NCBI RefSeq assembly: GCF_018687715.1
Contig: NC_056758.1
Coordinates: 16,519,501-16,583,500, forward strand
Length of the DNA: 64,000 nt
Origin: Carya illinoinensis
Lineage: Eukaryota; Streptophyta; Magnoliopsida; Fagales; Juglandaceae
Reading direction: 5' to 3'
Shown: piece after piece, positions 23,641-35,930 of the stretch
Layout: the number at the start of each line of letters is the position of its first letter
Numbering within the stretch: the stretch's first letter is position 1
Made by a program: the position numbers and the translations under genes
The notes under the pieces: model-generated
Told to the model about the DNA's origin: nothing
Databases searched by the model: none
Seen by the model: only the letters and a program-made list of their open reading frames with translations

Positions 23641-25836
23641 TTAAACTTTAGTCTGGAGAATGTAGTTTCTTGTTCGAGCTGAACAAAAGATCACAACAAC
23701 TCCAAAGTAGAAGCTAACAAAAAAGCTTAAACAGAACACCCATATAGAAATTGGCCCTTCCACCATTCCGTCCTGAAAGGTCTTACCAGGCACTGCCGGA
23801 AGGCTTGCTGTGTCACAACTTCCACTGGCGTTCTCCACGCACAAGTCTGGATTTCCAGCAAATGCACCTTGAAACCTCCAATACCCTTGTTTCCTAGGAA
23901 CAAATCCAGAGAAACAATTATAAGAAAGGTTCAAGAATGTCAGATCTTGAAGACTGGAAATGTTTCCTGGGAGCTGACCCGATAAAGAATTATGTGACAA
24001 ATCCAAGGCCTCTAAACTGCGCATCTTCTCTAAACCAGGAACCTGGCCATCAAGAAAATTGTGTGACAGATTCAGGTATTCCAAGCCCTCTAATCCAAAT
24101 AGACCATCTGGAATCTCTCCATGTAGCAAATTATTCGATAGATCAATTCCAACTGTTGAAGATAGATAGTAATTGAAGCTTGATTCATTGCTATCCGAGA
24201 TGACCATTGACACTTTGATATTCACATTCGGTGTTGCAACAAATGGCTTTCTAGCCATTCTGCCAATATCTCCCTGGTTGAAGGTTAAGCTAATGTTGAA
24301 ATTACCGTCCGCTATGAAGCCAGAGAACTTGTTGCCTGAGAAATCCACCATTTGGATAGCTTCAAATGTGAAGAGCCAGTTGGGTAGATTTCCATTGAAT
24401 CTGTTCTGAGACAGGTTGAGAAACCTTAGGTTGGACCATTTGGTTATTGCATCATTTAACATTCCAGAGAGATTGTTGGAGCTAAAATCTACAAACTCCA
24501 AGGATTTACAGCCAGCCAAAGTTAGTGGGATCTCACCAGAAATCTTGTTATTGCTAATATCTAGTATCTTCAAGCTATCCAATGCATCAAGCTCTGGATG
24601 AATTTCACCAGAAAGATTGTTGTTATCAAGTATCAATGCAAGTAGCTGAAAGCACCCAACAATGTTCAAAGGAATGGAACCCGATAACAAGTTGTGCGAG
24701 AGATCAATCACTTGGAGATATGTCAAGTTTCCAATCCTTGCAGGAATTTCCCCTGTAAGAAGATTGTGTGAAAGAAACAGGGCCTGCAAGCTTTTCAGTT
24801 CCATTATCCTCAAGGGAATTTCCCCAAAGAAGTGATTGTGAGATAAGTCAAGAAGGACAAGTCCCGATTTCTCAGTTGTCTCTGCAATCTTGCGTGGTAG
24901 AGGACCAGACAAATCATTGTTACTCAAATCCAACACAAGAAGCTTCTCTGAAAACACAAGTCTAGGAGATATCCCATAACTTAAGTGATTGAATGACAGG
25001 TTTAGATGTGTCAAAGCTTGAAGTGAAGCAATACAAGTAGGTATTCCTCCCTGAATACCATTGTTAGCTATGTTCAAAATGTTGATAGACTGAGTAGAAG
25101 CAGAAAGACAGGGCAAAGTTCCCGAAAACCGATTAGACCCAAGATTAAGAACCACCAAAGATTGGTGAAAATCGTGAAGATTACCCGATAAATAATTGTT
25201 ACCAAGATCCAAATACTTCAAAGACCTGAGAGACAACAAGCTTTCAGGAATTTCCCCCCTGAACGAATTGAGACTCAGATGAAGTTTTTCCAAATTTGTT
25301 GAGAAATTACCAAGCCACCAAGGAATAGGACCTCCCAAATCTTGGTTACCAGTCAAAACAAGTTCTTTCAAATTCGTAAGCCCCATGAGTGTGTCAGGCA
25401 CAACGCCATAAAACCTATTTTGGCTAAGATCGATAGCTTTAAGGCTGGTCAAATTACCAAAACATAATGGGATTGGGCATTTAAAGAAGTTATGGGACAG
25501 ATTCAGGTATTCAAGAAACGAAAGTGTGCACAAGTTGGGGTGAATTCGGCCTGACAAGTTCACGTTGGTCAGGCTGATTGAAACCACCCGACCGGTCCGA
25601 TTATCACAGGACAGACCGGTCCAGGTAGTGCAGTTAGACCCTACCCAGCTTGACAAGCTCTGGTCTGGGTCTTGGACCAACGATTTGAACAGCAGAAGGG
25701 AGGCTTTGTCTTCTGGGTCAACATCAACACACAGACAACAGTCGGAACGCAACAGTATCAACAAGAAGAGGAGCAGTGCATGTAGTAATTTAAGGGTTTT
25801 CCAGGGGCAAACAACCGAAACCCATTTCATATCCAT
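23641..25836 (-). CDS. CLV2: CLAVATA2-type LRR receptor-like protein
   Basis: A single uninterrupted exon encodes 731 residues, matching the intronless CLV2 gene (about 720 residues in Arabidopsis). In order: signal peptide (hydrophobic core about 18-33); LRRNT cap with NCTTWTGLSC (about 68-77); about 20 plant-type LRRs (LxxLDLSxNxLSGxIP) from about 82; a non-LRR island at about 510-562 (FNQGDIGRMARKPF); the last LRRs; a juxtamembrane Cys pair (CVENASGSC); one membrane span (about 696-719); and a 12-residue basic tail without a kinase. In Arabidopsis, CLV2 pairs with the pseudokinase CORYNE/SOL2 at the plasma membrane and acts in CLE-peptide signalling that limits shoot meristem size. Many N-glycosylation sites (NLS, NIS, NLT) fit an extracellular domain. 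Start: the first ATG is used; a second in-frame ATG lies two codons downstream. The single-copy-like length, island position and tail favour CLV2 over other RLPs. The gene is tail-to-tail with TGD3. Confidence 0.9.
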   Translation of the reverse strand: MDMKWVSVVCPWKTLKLLHALLLFLLILLRSDCCLCVDVDPEDKASLLLFKSLVQDPDQSLSSWVGSNCTTWTGLSCDNRTGRVVSISLTNVNLSGRIHPNLCTLSFLEYLNLSHNFFKCPIPLCFGNLTSLKAIDLSQNRFYGVVPDTLMGLTNLKELVLTGNQDLGGPIPWWLGNFSTNLEKLHLSLNSFRGEIPESLLSLRSLKYLDLGNNYLSGNLHDFHQSLVVLNLGSNRFSGTLPCLSASTQSINILNIANNGIQGGIPTCIASLQALTHLNLSFNHLSYGISPRLVFSEKLLVLDLSNNDLSGPLPRKIAETTEKSGLVLLDLSHNHFFGEIPLRIMELKSLQALFLSHNLLTGEIPARIGNLTYLQVIDLSHNLLSGSIPLNIVGCFQLLALILDNNNLSGEIHPELDALDSLKILDISNNKISGEIPLTLAGCKSLEFVDFSSNNLSGMLNDAITKWSNLRFLNLSQNRFNGNLPNWLFTFEAIQMVDFSGNKFSGFIADGNFNISLTFNQGDIGRMARKPFVATPNVNIKVSMVISDSNESSFNYYLSSTVGIDLSNNLLHGEIPDGLFGLEGLEYLNLSHNFLDGQVPGLEKMRSLEALDLSHNSLSGQLPGNISSLQDLTFLNLSYNCFSGFVPRKQGYWRFQGAFAGNPDLCVENASGSCDTASLPAVPGKTFQDGMVEGPISIWVFCLSFFVSFYFGVVVIFCSARTRNYILQTKV

Positions 25837-27857
25837 GACTAAAAAAGTGGTAGAAGGAGAGAGTTCAGTGACAGAATGCGTGATTCAGGAAAAAGAATGG
25901 GTTGGGTGCAAAAGAAGGAGGAGAACCATAAATCATTATCAACGAAACTGAATACTGCAACAAAGCTGAGTAAACACAGAGAGAGAGAGAGGGAGGTACT
26001 TACAGCTAGAATAATGGAGCAAGAATGCGACCTATGTGGGTCACTATACGTACACGATACTGAGGAAGAGACATTCTCATTCCTGTGTAGCCATTAGAAG
26101 TGAGCCTTTGGCCTTAGTTCCTACTTTCCCGAGCCCTTTGAGTTAATAAAAGTCAGGAAAAGGAAAAGCTCAAACGCACTTTGCTTCGTTTATTCCTTTA
26201 CCTTTTGCCACTGTTAGCAAACGTCTCCTTTGCCCAGCTATCAAAATTACTTCCCACGAGGCGCGTGTCTCACACACTATCTGAGATTTTTTTTTCCTTC
26301 TGCTTCGGGTCTCGTAAGTCGTGCCGAAGTGATTGGACTAGATCATCTTTTAGTCACATTTTAGCTACAATAATTTCACCAATAATTCCTTTCATAATCT
26401 TGACCAGGAAATTTCTATAAAATATATTATTTTTATAAGTTATATTATAAAAATGACACATATTTAAAATAAAATAAAGTAAAAATTTATGAAAATAATT
26501 ATACTTGTATAATTATTTTCATTTAATACTAGCATTTTGATTGCCTATTCAAAATCTGTTTTAGACATCATCTTCTTTATAATAGTATTATTTTTCACTA
26601 TTTTTATATTCAATTTTCAATGTTCATATTTTTCAATAATAAACTACTCACAGTTTTTTTTTTTTTTTTGTAATTATAATATACAAAGTATAAAATTGAG
26701 ATGACGAAGAAAAGTGAAATATAGATCGTACTTTTTCTTCATCTAGTAGCTAGTTGAGTTCTTGGGATTCATCCTCAAAGGAGTAGAAAACCAAACCATT
26801 AGAGATAAAAATTGAGAAAGATAGAACGGGAGAGCAGCTGCAATGGAGAGCTAGAGAGTCAATTGACTACAAAACGACCCAAAGCCTCAAGAAAAATGGA
26901 AGCAATGTTTACAACCAGATAAAGAAAATAAAAATATTATATTAATTATCTAAATTACACTTCTCAATAAATATGTTGAATGGGTACATCCAAAGACTTA
27001 GGATATATATCATACCACCAACTTCACAGATTACCTACAATAGATAAGACGGTTGCACGGGGTGCTCACTAAAACTCTGATGTCTAAGTTAGAAATAAGT
27101 GGCCTCAATATGCGTATGTCAATGGATTGACCTTTTGAGTGTTATTTATATGATCATGAAGGTGATGATAAGTATTGCCCTCCGAGTCTATCTTTGATTA
27201 TTTTGAATAAACTAATAGAATAACCTTCCTAATAAGATGGAGTTGTTATCTATTATTCACCATATTATCCTTCACGCGTTTGTTGACTGGATCCCTAGGC
27301 TTGCAGGCTTTGTTTCAAAGAACTAAGCTCGACTCTTGAGGCCTTATGCTTGGGCCTTCCAACATATGGGCTAATCCCTTCGGGGCCTTGAATATCCTTT
27401 ACAATTATTCCGCTAATTTCCTTTGTGCCTGCATGTAAGGAATTTATTAATTCGTGTTCTCTCTACCCTGCTACTTTGGAAAAGGTGGACAATCCTTGGG
27501 ATCATTACTCCCTTTATCCCGCTGGATATTTATGCTAATTGAGGTGCAGATTTTGAAAAATTTAATCTCCAATTATGTGGTCCACATCATTTGTAATTGT
27601 TCCCACATTTTCTATTCTTTTATTAAAAAACGATTGCTGATGGCGCTGTCACATTTTCATCTTCCTAAGAATTCCCTCATCATGACTTATTTTTCCCTAT
27701 CTCATCATTTGCTTAATTTCTTCTTAACCTTTCTTCTTCTCGAGTTTCTCTCCCACAATCCTTCTCCATTTTTGATCATATTTCTTCTCAATGTGGTTCT
27801 TCTTGTACACCCAGCTGTGCTTCTACCCACATCCTGCCAAGGGTTTCCTCCATTTCT
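25837..27857. other. CLV2 upstream region, then repeat-derived DNA
   Basis: 25837 to about 26100 is the CLV2 leader/promoter side and contains a short GA run at 25979-25993. From about 26400 to 26720 the sequence is AT-rich. About 26950-27450 has LTR-like composition and could hold the 3' LTR of the Tat-type element whose antisense ORF starts at 27858, but I found no second copy or clear ends. The ORF at 27454-27939 has no recognisable motif and overlaps that region. Confidence 0.35.
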
Positions 27858-28002
27858 ATGCTCGAATCCTCTGATGATCAAACCCTACATTTCTTTGAGT
27901 GATTCACATGGTGATCCACACTCATTGCTCAAGATTTGACGAGGCTAAGGACTTTGTATTGCATTCCCGATACCATGGTTCTTAACCTTTTCCCACCGAA
28001 GG
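27858..28002 (+). pseudogene. Antisense extra ORF of Tat-type element, piece 1
   Basis: From an ATG at 27858 a frame with two stop codons leads to DLTRLRTLYCIPDTMVLNL, the usual opening of plant 'putative gypsy type transposon' (Transposase_28) proteins. The frame meets the TSD GAAGG (27998-28002) of the next insertion, and the coding sense resumes at 32175 after it, with one frameshift near the joint. The role of such extra ORFs in Tat-lineage retrotransposons is not known. Confidence 0.6.
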
Positions 28003-30264
28003 TATAACGCCGGTCTTTGTGGTGGGTCCTTTAGAAAATGATTTTAAGAAAATAGACGGGAGTTACGATTCCTTTTGAAATTTTTTTTCCTTTCATAATA
28101 GGATATAAAAGACTTTTTGTTTATAAATAAAACTTATTTTTTAATTTAAAAGGTTATAGCGGAAAATATTAAATTTTTATAATTAAATAACATGTCTAGA
28201 TTTTCGTGCTCTTCCCCTTGGGCTGTGCTTGTCTTGATGTGTCATGCTCATCTTATCCTTGTAATGGACCACATAAAAATTAAAATGAGTCGATAACTCG
28301 TAAGCATTACTTCATACAGTTAAAATATAATAACATAGGTTTTCAGTCATGCATTCATCACTCCATATATATCATCCATAGATATTCAATTCGTTTTAAA
28401 ATGTTGCGAGGTGGGGTTTTTCTTTAAAAAGGGTTTTCTTTCGTAAAACAGTTCCCCACGCTTCGTTGCCTTCATTTCTTAAAGGGTCGGTTCATGCATA
28501 CATCTTTTATTATATACATATATTCTTTTTTATCGCTTTTATTGACTGTAGCACACTGTTACGCCCCGTGTGCTGGGGTTAGTGGTCTTTTGGACCTAAT
28601 TCCGCACGTGGCCACGGGTTGGGAATCCATTTCCATTAGGGTGCAATACTAGGTGTACTACTAGTACTACTTACTTGACATTGCAATCTGTCTAGTCCAG
28701 TCCTTCGGTACCCTTTTCCGTTCATATGGCCGTTACGTATTTTCATATATTAAACATTTAGTCATTTTCATTCATTTCAGTCCTTTACAGTTCTTTCAGT
28801 CCTTTCTTTCAGTTCATTCATAAAAATCATTTAAAAAGTATTGGCTTAAACATCATCTTTCATGGTATCATTTAAAACATCAGTTCATGCATCATTTAAA
28901 GTATCATCTTTCATATGGACATTTTAAAACACTTTCTTCGCGTCATTTAAAGCATTGCTTAAAGCATGAGGCCTGAGCCTTGCATTTCATTTCATGAAAA
29001 TACATACAATACATACTTTGTATACCATCCATTCACATGCAGACACTTACATACTTTGAGTGCGTAAAAAAGGGCTGCTAAGGAGGGCTGTTATGTACTT
29101 ACACTTGAAAACTTATATTTAGCCTTCTTTCTTAAAGCATCTTTTGTGTAGTTTTGTAAAGCATTGTACAAGAAAAGCATTTCATTTTCATTTATTTAGA
29201 AAACTCTAGAAGAATATGAATGCAATATTTACCTGGACTTCATGCCATACTCATTCCATGTAGTCCATTCGTGTGCGTGTCAGATGGCAACCTATATGCA
29301 TACACATAACCTCATGTCATTCTCTATCTAATGCATAAGTAACTATACTAGAAATATAACTACGCTTCACTTGGAACACTCTATCTCCATCTCTGGGTTT
29401 TTACATGCCATTTACTATGCTAAAATCTTTAAAGTCTTATCCCTTAAAGTGAACCTCTGTGATTCATCTTAGGGTTAAGACACTAAAACTTTCGTATTAT
29501 TCTTCTATCAACCACATGTCGATGCATGACTCAGACTGACTAAGTCATACATCCCAATCCTAGATGACATACCCGTTACTATCTTTATGCATCTTAGCTC
29601 ACACTAAACCCTCATTTCCATCCATACACATCACACAGTTTAAAGCTAGCTCTGGGGCTAAAACACTACGTAACCATGCTGAGGATAGATTATCCATTAT
29701 GTATGGTAAATTCATCCCGTACACGTGTCTCACTAGATGCACATGTATCTTATCCCTTTATCACTTAAGATTAACACACTGTCCATTGGTAGCTTGCTTA
29801 TATGAACAAGTACCATACTCCGATACCAACTTGCTCAGACCCGGTCAGTAGGACTCTTCCTACTTTCTGGCTCTATACAAGTTCATCCTTACACTTAACA
29901 AGACAAGACTGCATCCACAATTACACATTTGTCACGTTACGTAGCTCGAGACTAATCTCGAGTTACATCACAACGCCCGTCATACTTCTGCTGCACTATT
30001 CTTACACTTTTTTCATCACTTCACACTTACTCTCAGCCATAAGTTAACCACAAGGTGACACCCATCACCTCGGACTATAGGCCACATCACAGCTATTTTG
30101 GAACATTGTTACACAGTTCTCGACACCACACAACACATTCTACGCTCCTCAACTATGCCATCCCAACCTTCGTGACACTTCGCCTGGTTTATCGTGACAT
30201 TACACAGAGTACACTTCACGTGAACTCTCTTTCATCCAAACTATGCCACGCATCACTATGACGA

Positions 30265-30510
30265 GTGTCACACGGTGCGTCGCCGCACAACATAGAGTAC
30301 GCACCATGTGTACTCCCTCCGCTACATTATGTATTATCATGATGCACACCACACGGTGCACCACTACATGACATGGAGCACATGCCATGTGTACTCCCTT
30401 CACATTACATCACATTACCATTACATCATATACGCCATATGGTGCACCACACCATCACATGGAGTACTCTCAACGTGTACTCCTTCCACAACACAACGCC
30501 GCATTATAAC
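30265..30510. repeat. ~80-bp minisatellite, three imperfect units
   Basis: Units share CACACGGTGC or CATATGGTGC, then ACATGGAG and CATGTGTACTCC, starting near 30270, 30350 and 30435. They lie inside the probable solo LTR. The Ser/His/Thr-rich ORFs here are by-products of the repeat. Confidence 0.65.
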
Positions 30511-31496
30511 TATAACACATGTTTCATACCCATACTCCACAGCATAGTCCACAATACTACACAGTTATGCCTAACACTTCATTATATAGCTACACTTCAC
30601 TTTAGAACTACGCAATGAACTTCACAATACTAACAGCACAGTCTACAACCTATAAACTACTATTTATCATAAATAATATACCATCGATGGGATAACCTGT
30701 GCATTGCTTGCTGCCTGTCATGATTAAAGGCGTCGGAAGAGTCGTACGTGGCGGTTAGCCACGTACAGTGGCTGTCCACCACATAAAGTGGTGAATTGAG
30801 CTTAGGGAAGGGATAGGGGTGGTCTTGGGAGGTTCATGGTGGTCTCGAAATGGTGGTAAAGGGTGGAGTATGGCGGCATGTCGCCATGAACAATGGACCT
30901 AAGAGAGTGAGGGTGCGTGTGAGTCAAGGGAGGGGTTGGAAGTTATGGCCAGGCATGGAGGAGTTTCAGGGAGGTGTGGTAGAGCTCTAGCTGCGAGGTG
31001 GAGGATAGGCCATGAGAGAGTGTGGGAGAGTGAGAGAAGTAGGGACTTTCGTTGGGCATGAAATTGGCTAGGGGAGGTCATGGTGGTTAGGAGATCATGG
31101 TGGTGGTGGTATGGTGGTGTGGGTTGCCGTGTACGGCAGTGCATGGTGGAGAACCCATGCATGTGCATGTGTAGTGGTGCAACAGAGAGGGTGAGAGGTA
31201 GTGGAAGGGAAGACCATGGAAATGAAGCCCATGGAGTGAGGATGTCGGTGGAGGAGCTCGGTGGCCACTTTGGCCGTGTACAGCGGCGCTAGGAGGAAGA
31301 AATGGGTTTTCATACCCATTCGGTTGGAAGGAGGAGGAGAGAGAGTGGGTTGCTGGTAGGACTCACCACTGGTGGGGGTGAACTCACCGGCAGGGAGGGA
31401 AGCTGTCGGAGCTGGCGGTGACTAGTTATGGCCGGTAGTGGAGGTGGCTGGAGGAGGGAAGTGCACGGTGAGGAGAGAAGAGAGAAAGCACGTTAG

Positions 31497-31619
<123 letters not shown>

Positions 31620-32174
31620 TGAGGGAAAAAGAGAGGGGCTTGGATATTTAATTTAGGCCATTCGTTTTGGGATCTACAAAATGATCTAACGGCGAGTTTA
31701 AATACTAATTTGAAAATGTGTAAGCATTTTATTTAAATTAAAATACTGAGAAGAATTAAAATAGAATATTAGTTTATAAAATAATGTTCCTTCATCATTA
31801 ATTAAAATGATGAAGTCTCATTAATCACTTGAAGAGAATAAAACCATCTAAATTAATTTAGAGTTTCCAACATAAATTTAAATCTCATAATATTTTTAAA
31901 TGACTAAAATATTTAAATTAAATAAATTTCCACAATTATAATATTTTTAGAGCTCTTAAAAAATATTATAATTGTGTTATTTAAAAACAAATTTAGTCTA
32001 ATAACACTAAAAATATCACATATAAATATTTCTAAAATATTTAAAATATTTGTAAGTTTTAAAATATTGAACTTGTTTTAAAATCCGCTTGGTATTTTTT
32101 AAAACACGTCATTGAGAATTGACACGTAGAATGAAGCTCGTAACTATAAAAGAAATAAGGAGTGGGTTATTATA

Positions 32175-33544
32175 GAAGGTGCCACTGACAAGGAAGTTTT
32201 TTCGAAGAGACTTGCTTTTCTAGTTTGTGCCCTAAAGCATGGTTTATGCCTTCCATTCTATCGTCCCGTTCGTGATGTCCTCAATTTCTTGGGATTAGCT
32301 CCTGCTCAACTTCATTCACATGCTTGGCGTGTGCTTTTATGCTTGTTTGTGGTGTTTTGCATGGTTCTTGAACCTTTGGGGGAGACGTATCCCAACTTGA
32401 TCGCTCACAAGTTCCTGTCTTTCTACTATGTAAAAGGCTTGCAAGGTAATATTTGTAGCTTCCATGTTTGCAAATAAAGTTTAGTGGCATTTGAAAGCCA
32501 CCATTTGAATGTCAAACAGTGGAAAAAGAAATTTTTCCTTATTTCTGGTCGTGGCTGGGAATTCCCAGCCTCTAAGATGGTCGTACAGGACTATCTCATT
32601 CAGGCTAATTGGAAACAGGTTTTTGATGAGAAGAAGGTCCTTATAGATTTAACTGACTGAGAGCATTCTCATGTCAACATAGTCCTCAGCTTGGCCAAAG
32701 ATAATGAGGATGTCCTGTGGACTGAGATCCTCTTGACCCCTACCAACATTGACTGATTCCTTGTTGTGTTCTACCGTCCCCACATTAGGGGGTGTAAATT
32801 GAAGGTTTGTAACACCTTCTTCTAAGAAAATGCCCGCTTTTATGCCTTCTGAGACTCCTTAAAAACGTCCTTGTTGTATTAAGGGTGAGACACTCACTGC
32901 TTGCTCTACTGAAGATGTTGAGGCATTGTTGATGTTGTTGGGCTAGAGATGGATGATGTTGATTCTGGCATTAATATATGACTATGGGGTGTGGGACGGC
33001 CCCTGCTTCTCCTACTCACATGTCGCCACCTGCATCTCCCAAGCTTGGCGACCTTGATGGGCTCATGGGCCAAGCCCTCATTGAACTGGCCACTACCTTT
33101 GACTTTGATCTTCCCCCCAAGGGGTCAGACTTAGTGGGTATGCTCGTTTTCGAGTCCCCTTCTCTCTTTTCCCTGACTTCAACACTAAGAGATAGCAGGT
33201 TTGAGGCTAACATATATGATACCTTCCTTATGGGTGTTGCCAGGGTCATGGCATCCGAAGTTGTTACTCCTACTAAAGGCAGCACCCAAAGTTGTGTAGT
33301 GGACCCTCTGTCTATGAAGGGCAACACTGATGACCGTGGGGACCAAGGTTACACTTTAAACTCACTCCCTACGACCTTCTCAAGGAGTGATATCCCACCA
33401 ATAGACCATGAAAGAGTCTCCATTCCCTCCCCTTCCCCCTCCTCCTTTGGTGGTGATATGGATTCCTCAACCCCCAAGGAAGGGGGTGGGTCATCTAGGG
33501 AGGGTAAAGTGAAATGAAGAGACCAAGTAGATGGTGACCCTGTC
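32175..33544 (+). pseudogene. Antisense extra ORF of Tat-type element, piece 2
   Basis: The plus strand encodes the core of a Transposase_28 (PF04195-like) protein: CALKHGLCLPFYRPVRDVLN, then LGLAPAQLHSHAWRVL near 32295-32335, and WKKKFFLISG near 32525. Stops near 32478, 32660 and 32755 break it. A Pro/Ser-rich linker frame at 32978-33517 follows. The piece ends exactly at the TSD CTGTC of the nested gag-only element. Protein function is unknown; it lies antisense to the pol of its parent element. Confidence 0.75.
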
Positions 33545-34315
33545 TGTGATGACCCGCTTTTACGTGTATTTTCACTGAAGGGTTGTTTTTATTTTAATTA
33601 ATTTGCGTTTTAAAATTTGTTTTTAATTTAATATAATTTATTTGTGGTTGTGTTTTATTTCTTTTAGTTGTTGTGTGGTTTTAATCTTTTTGGCGGTTTA
33701 GTTTTGTTTCCCGGAATGAGGACTGGACCTCATCTCTTTTCACATCTTTTTCCTTTTTTCTCTTTTTCCTTTTTTCTTTTTCCCTTCCTTTCTTTTTTCC
33801 TTCTTTTTCTTTTTTTTTTCTTTTTCTTTTTCTCTCTTCTCTCTCCCCGATCCGGACCCCCCCGTGTTCTCTCTCTCTCTCCTCCCTCTCCCTCACGCCT
33901 GCGTCACCTTCTCTCTACCCTACCGCCGCCGTCCGGCCACCGTTCGGCCTCCCACCAGTCCCATTCTCTTCCTCTCCCTCCGGTGCACCACCCCACCCAA
34001 ACTCACCCCCAACCGGCCAGCCGTTTGGCCGGAAAAGCCCTCCAAAGCCTCCACGGTTTTTCCTCCGATCCGCCGCCGTCGCTCCACCTCCGGCCACCAT
34101 TTCTTCACCACTTCATCACCGACTCCTTGCCGTCCTAACCCACCCATTTCCGGCCTCCAACGACCACCGGAACAGCTCCTACGAGCTTAGTTTCCGTTTT
34201 GGGTAATCCGGCCATTCCGCCGCCACCCACGGCCGTTCGTCACTTCCAATAGCTTCACAACCATCCCTAGACCATACCCTATCAATCTCGTGTCCTAGTT
34301 TGTCTCCGTTCAAAA

Positions 34316-34359
34316 GTGGGTAATTTATTACCCACGGCAACAGTGTAAATTACACTGTT
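34316..34359. repeat. Two adjacent hairpin-forming palindromes in the LTR
   Basis: GTGGGTAATTTATTACCCAC (9-bp arms, 2-base loop) is followed after three bases by arms AACAGTGTAA and TTACACTGTT with one base between them. Both are conserved without change in the other LTR at 40407-40450. They could fold in DNA or in the LTR transcript. Confidence 0.9.
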
Positions 34360-35054
34360 ACGTTGCTTTTCCTCCGCCGTTTGCAACGCCGCTTGTTTTC
34401 TAAAATTGCCGTATAGCGCTGTAAGTATTTTCCAAACCCTATTTTCAGATTTTAATATATATTGCTCATTCAATTATTTATTGTTGTTGGTTGTTGATTC
34501 CGGACTGAGTCCGAGGAGTTTCGGGGGTCGGATGGATGGAGGACGGAGTTGCTTGTTTATTTGTTTCATGTTGTTTGATTATTTTATTATGCATTGTTAT
34601 GGCATTACATGGTGCATGCACAGGTGTTTGTGGATTTATGTGAAAAGCCGGTGTTTTGGCGTAAGTGTGTTGCGGGTGCGTGTGTATCACGAGCCCAAGC
34701 CGGGATGGGTTATTATCTCGGTGGAGCTCCTCTGGTCACTCGGGAGCGGAATAAACTGAGTGATGTCCCCTGAGTTGTCGAGAGAGATGACGGGAGCGGG
34801 GCTAGGGGATGCTTGGCTATGAACGCGCCGGGCGTGGAACCGGGCATCGCCCTACTCACCGACTCCGTGGCCCTTCGCTGGCGAGGGCTAGAGGATGCTT
34901 GGCTTTCACGCGCGGGAGGCGCGGAACTGGGCATCGCTCGTTAGGTGTCACATGCGTGGTGGTACTCTACGGTATGACACTGGAGCCAGGGTGTGCGGAT
35001 GACCCCTAGGGGAGGTCATGGTGCATACGGTTAAAATTGGATAATGGTTTATGA

Positions 35055-35195
35055 GGCCAAAAGGGACTTTTGGCGTGGGCCAGATGGACTTCTGGCGAGA
35101 TATTGGGCCAAATGGACTTTTGGCGGCCAAATGTGACTTTTGGCGTGTTTTTCAGAAAGGATGTGTTTTTGGGCCAAATGGGTTTTTGGCGTGTG
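35055..35195. repeat. Short tandem word array in the LTR
   Basis: About five imperfect copies of (GGG)CCAAATGGACTTTTGGCG separated by a few bases. The same array stands at 41148-41287 in the second LTR. It contains the inverted pair CCAAA/TTTGG, so each unit can form a small stem. Confidence 0.8.
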
Positions 35196-35659
35196 TGGAA
35201 AAAATTATGTTTTATGGGCTTTGTGCATTGGGCATGTTTCATGCATATTGTTTGAGTCCTATGTGTTTTTATCTGGTAGCGTTTGGGTTTACTTACCTGC
35301 GGAACCATTTGTGGTTCCGTAGCTTTTGGTGCAGGTGATGAGGATGAGGAGGAGGAGGCTGAGCCCGAGGATGCGGCTCCGTCGGGTTGCTGATGATATG
35401 TTTTATATTTGTCTAAAACTGTATTTGTGGTTTTTGTAATATTTTATTTATGTATGTTTTAAACAGCCTGTATTATGTTAAGAAAAAAAATTCTGGTACT
35501 TAGTTATATGACTTTCGTTATCCGCTGCGTTTTTCTTGTGCACACTTGTTGCCTTTGCACACACTTGGCACCCGTCGATGGGATGGTGACCCGGGTTGTC
35601 ACCATCCGGACGTCTCGATTTTCCCGTGTTCGGGCATGGGGAATTGGGGGCGTCACAGG

Positions 35660-35678
35660 TGGTATCAGAGCGGTTTGG
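35660..35678 (+). other. Primer-binding site of the gag-only element
   Basis: TGGTATCAGAGCGGTTTGG starts two bases after the 5' LTR. It matches the complement of the plant initiator-Met tRNA 3' end over its first 12 bases. Confidence 0.85.
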
Positions 35679-35930
35679 TTCTGGGTGAAACCACATGTCC
35701 CGTTGGTAGTACCAGAATGTTTTTAAAATTGTGTTTTAAAATTTATTTTAAGTAAAGTTGCTATTTAACATGTTTTATTTGGTTTATTGATTTGAGCTTG
35801 TTTGCTTGTTTTTATTTATTTAGTTAGGTTATTGCATGCTGGTTTCTTTTGTTTCTGGCTGTATGGTGTTGGTTTTGGTTTTTGGTTTTATGATGGTTTT
35901 ATTTGTTTTCTTAAAGGAGGGTCCAGTAGC

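Larger units (their letters stand above)
33545..35657 (+). repeat. 5' LTR of the gag-only gypsy element
   Basis: It contains a T-rich then CT-rich leader-like part (33740-33870), a GC-rich block whose Pro/Ser-rich ORFs (for example 33668-34190) are not genes, two adjacent palindromes at 34316-34359, and about five copies of a GGGCCAAATGGACTTTTGGCG-like word (first 20 bases shared) at 35055-35195. Confidence 0.95.

Noticed and set aside
23937..25951. Plus-strand ORFs over the CLV2 gene
   Set aside because: They are shadows of the intact 731-aa minus-strand frame.
27454..27939. 161-aa plus-strand ORF
   Set aside because: It has no motif, an erratic hydrophobic composition, and overlaps in another frame the start of the Transposase_28-like ORF, which has recognisable family words.
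29819..29832. Primer-binding-site-like TTGGTATCGGAG on the minus strand
   Set aside because: It would imply an LTR at 29832-32174, but no second copy of that LTR exists and the TSD pair fits 28003-32174 as one unit. It is kept only as an alternative.
33668..34190. Two overlapping Ser/Pro-rich ORFs of over 100 aa (repeated at 39795-40297)
   Set aside because: They lie wholly in the LTR leader region, have low-complexity composition, and shift frame between the two LTRs through indels. They are by-products of CT-rich and GC-rich DNA.
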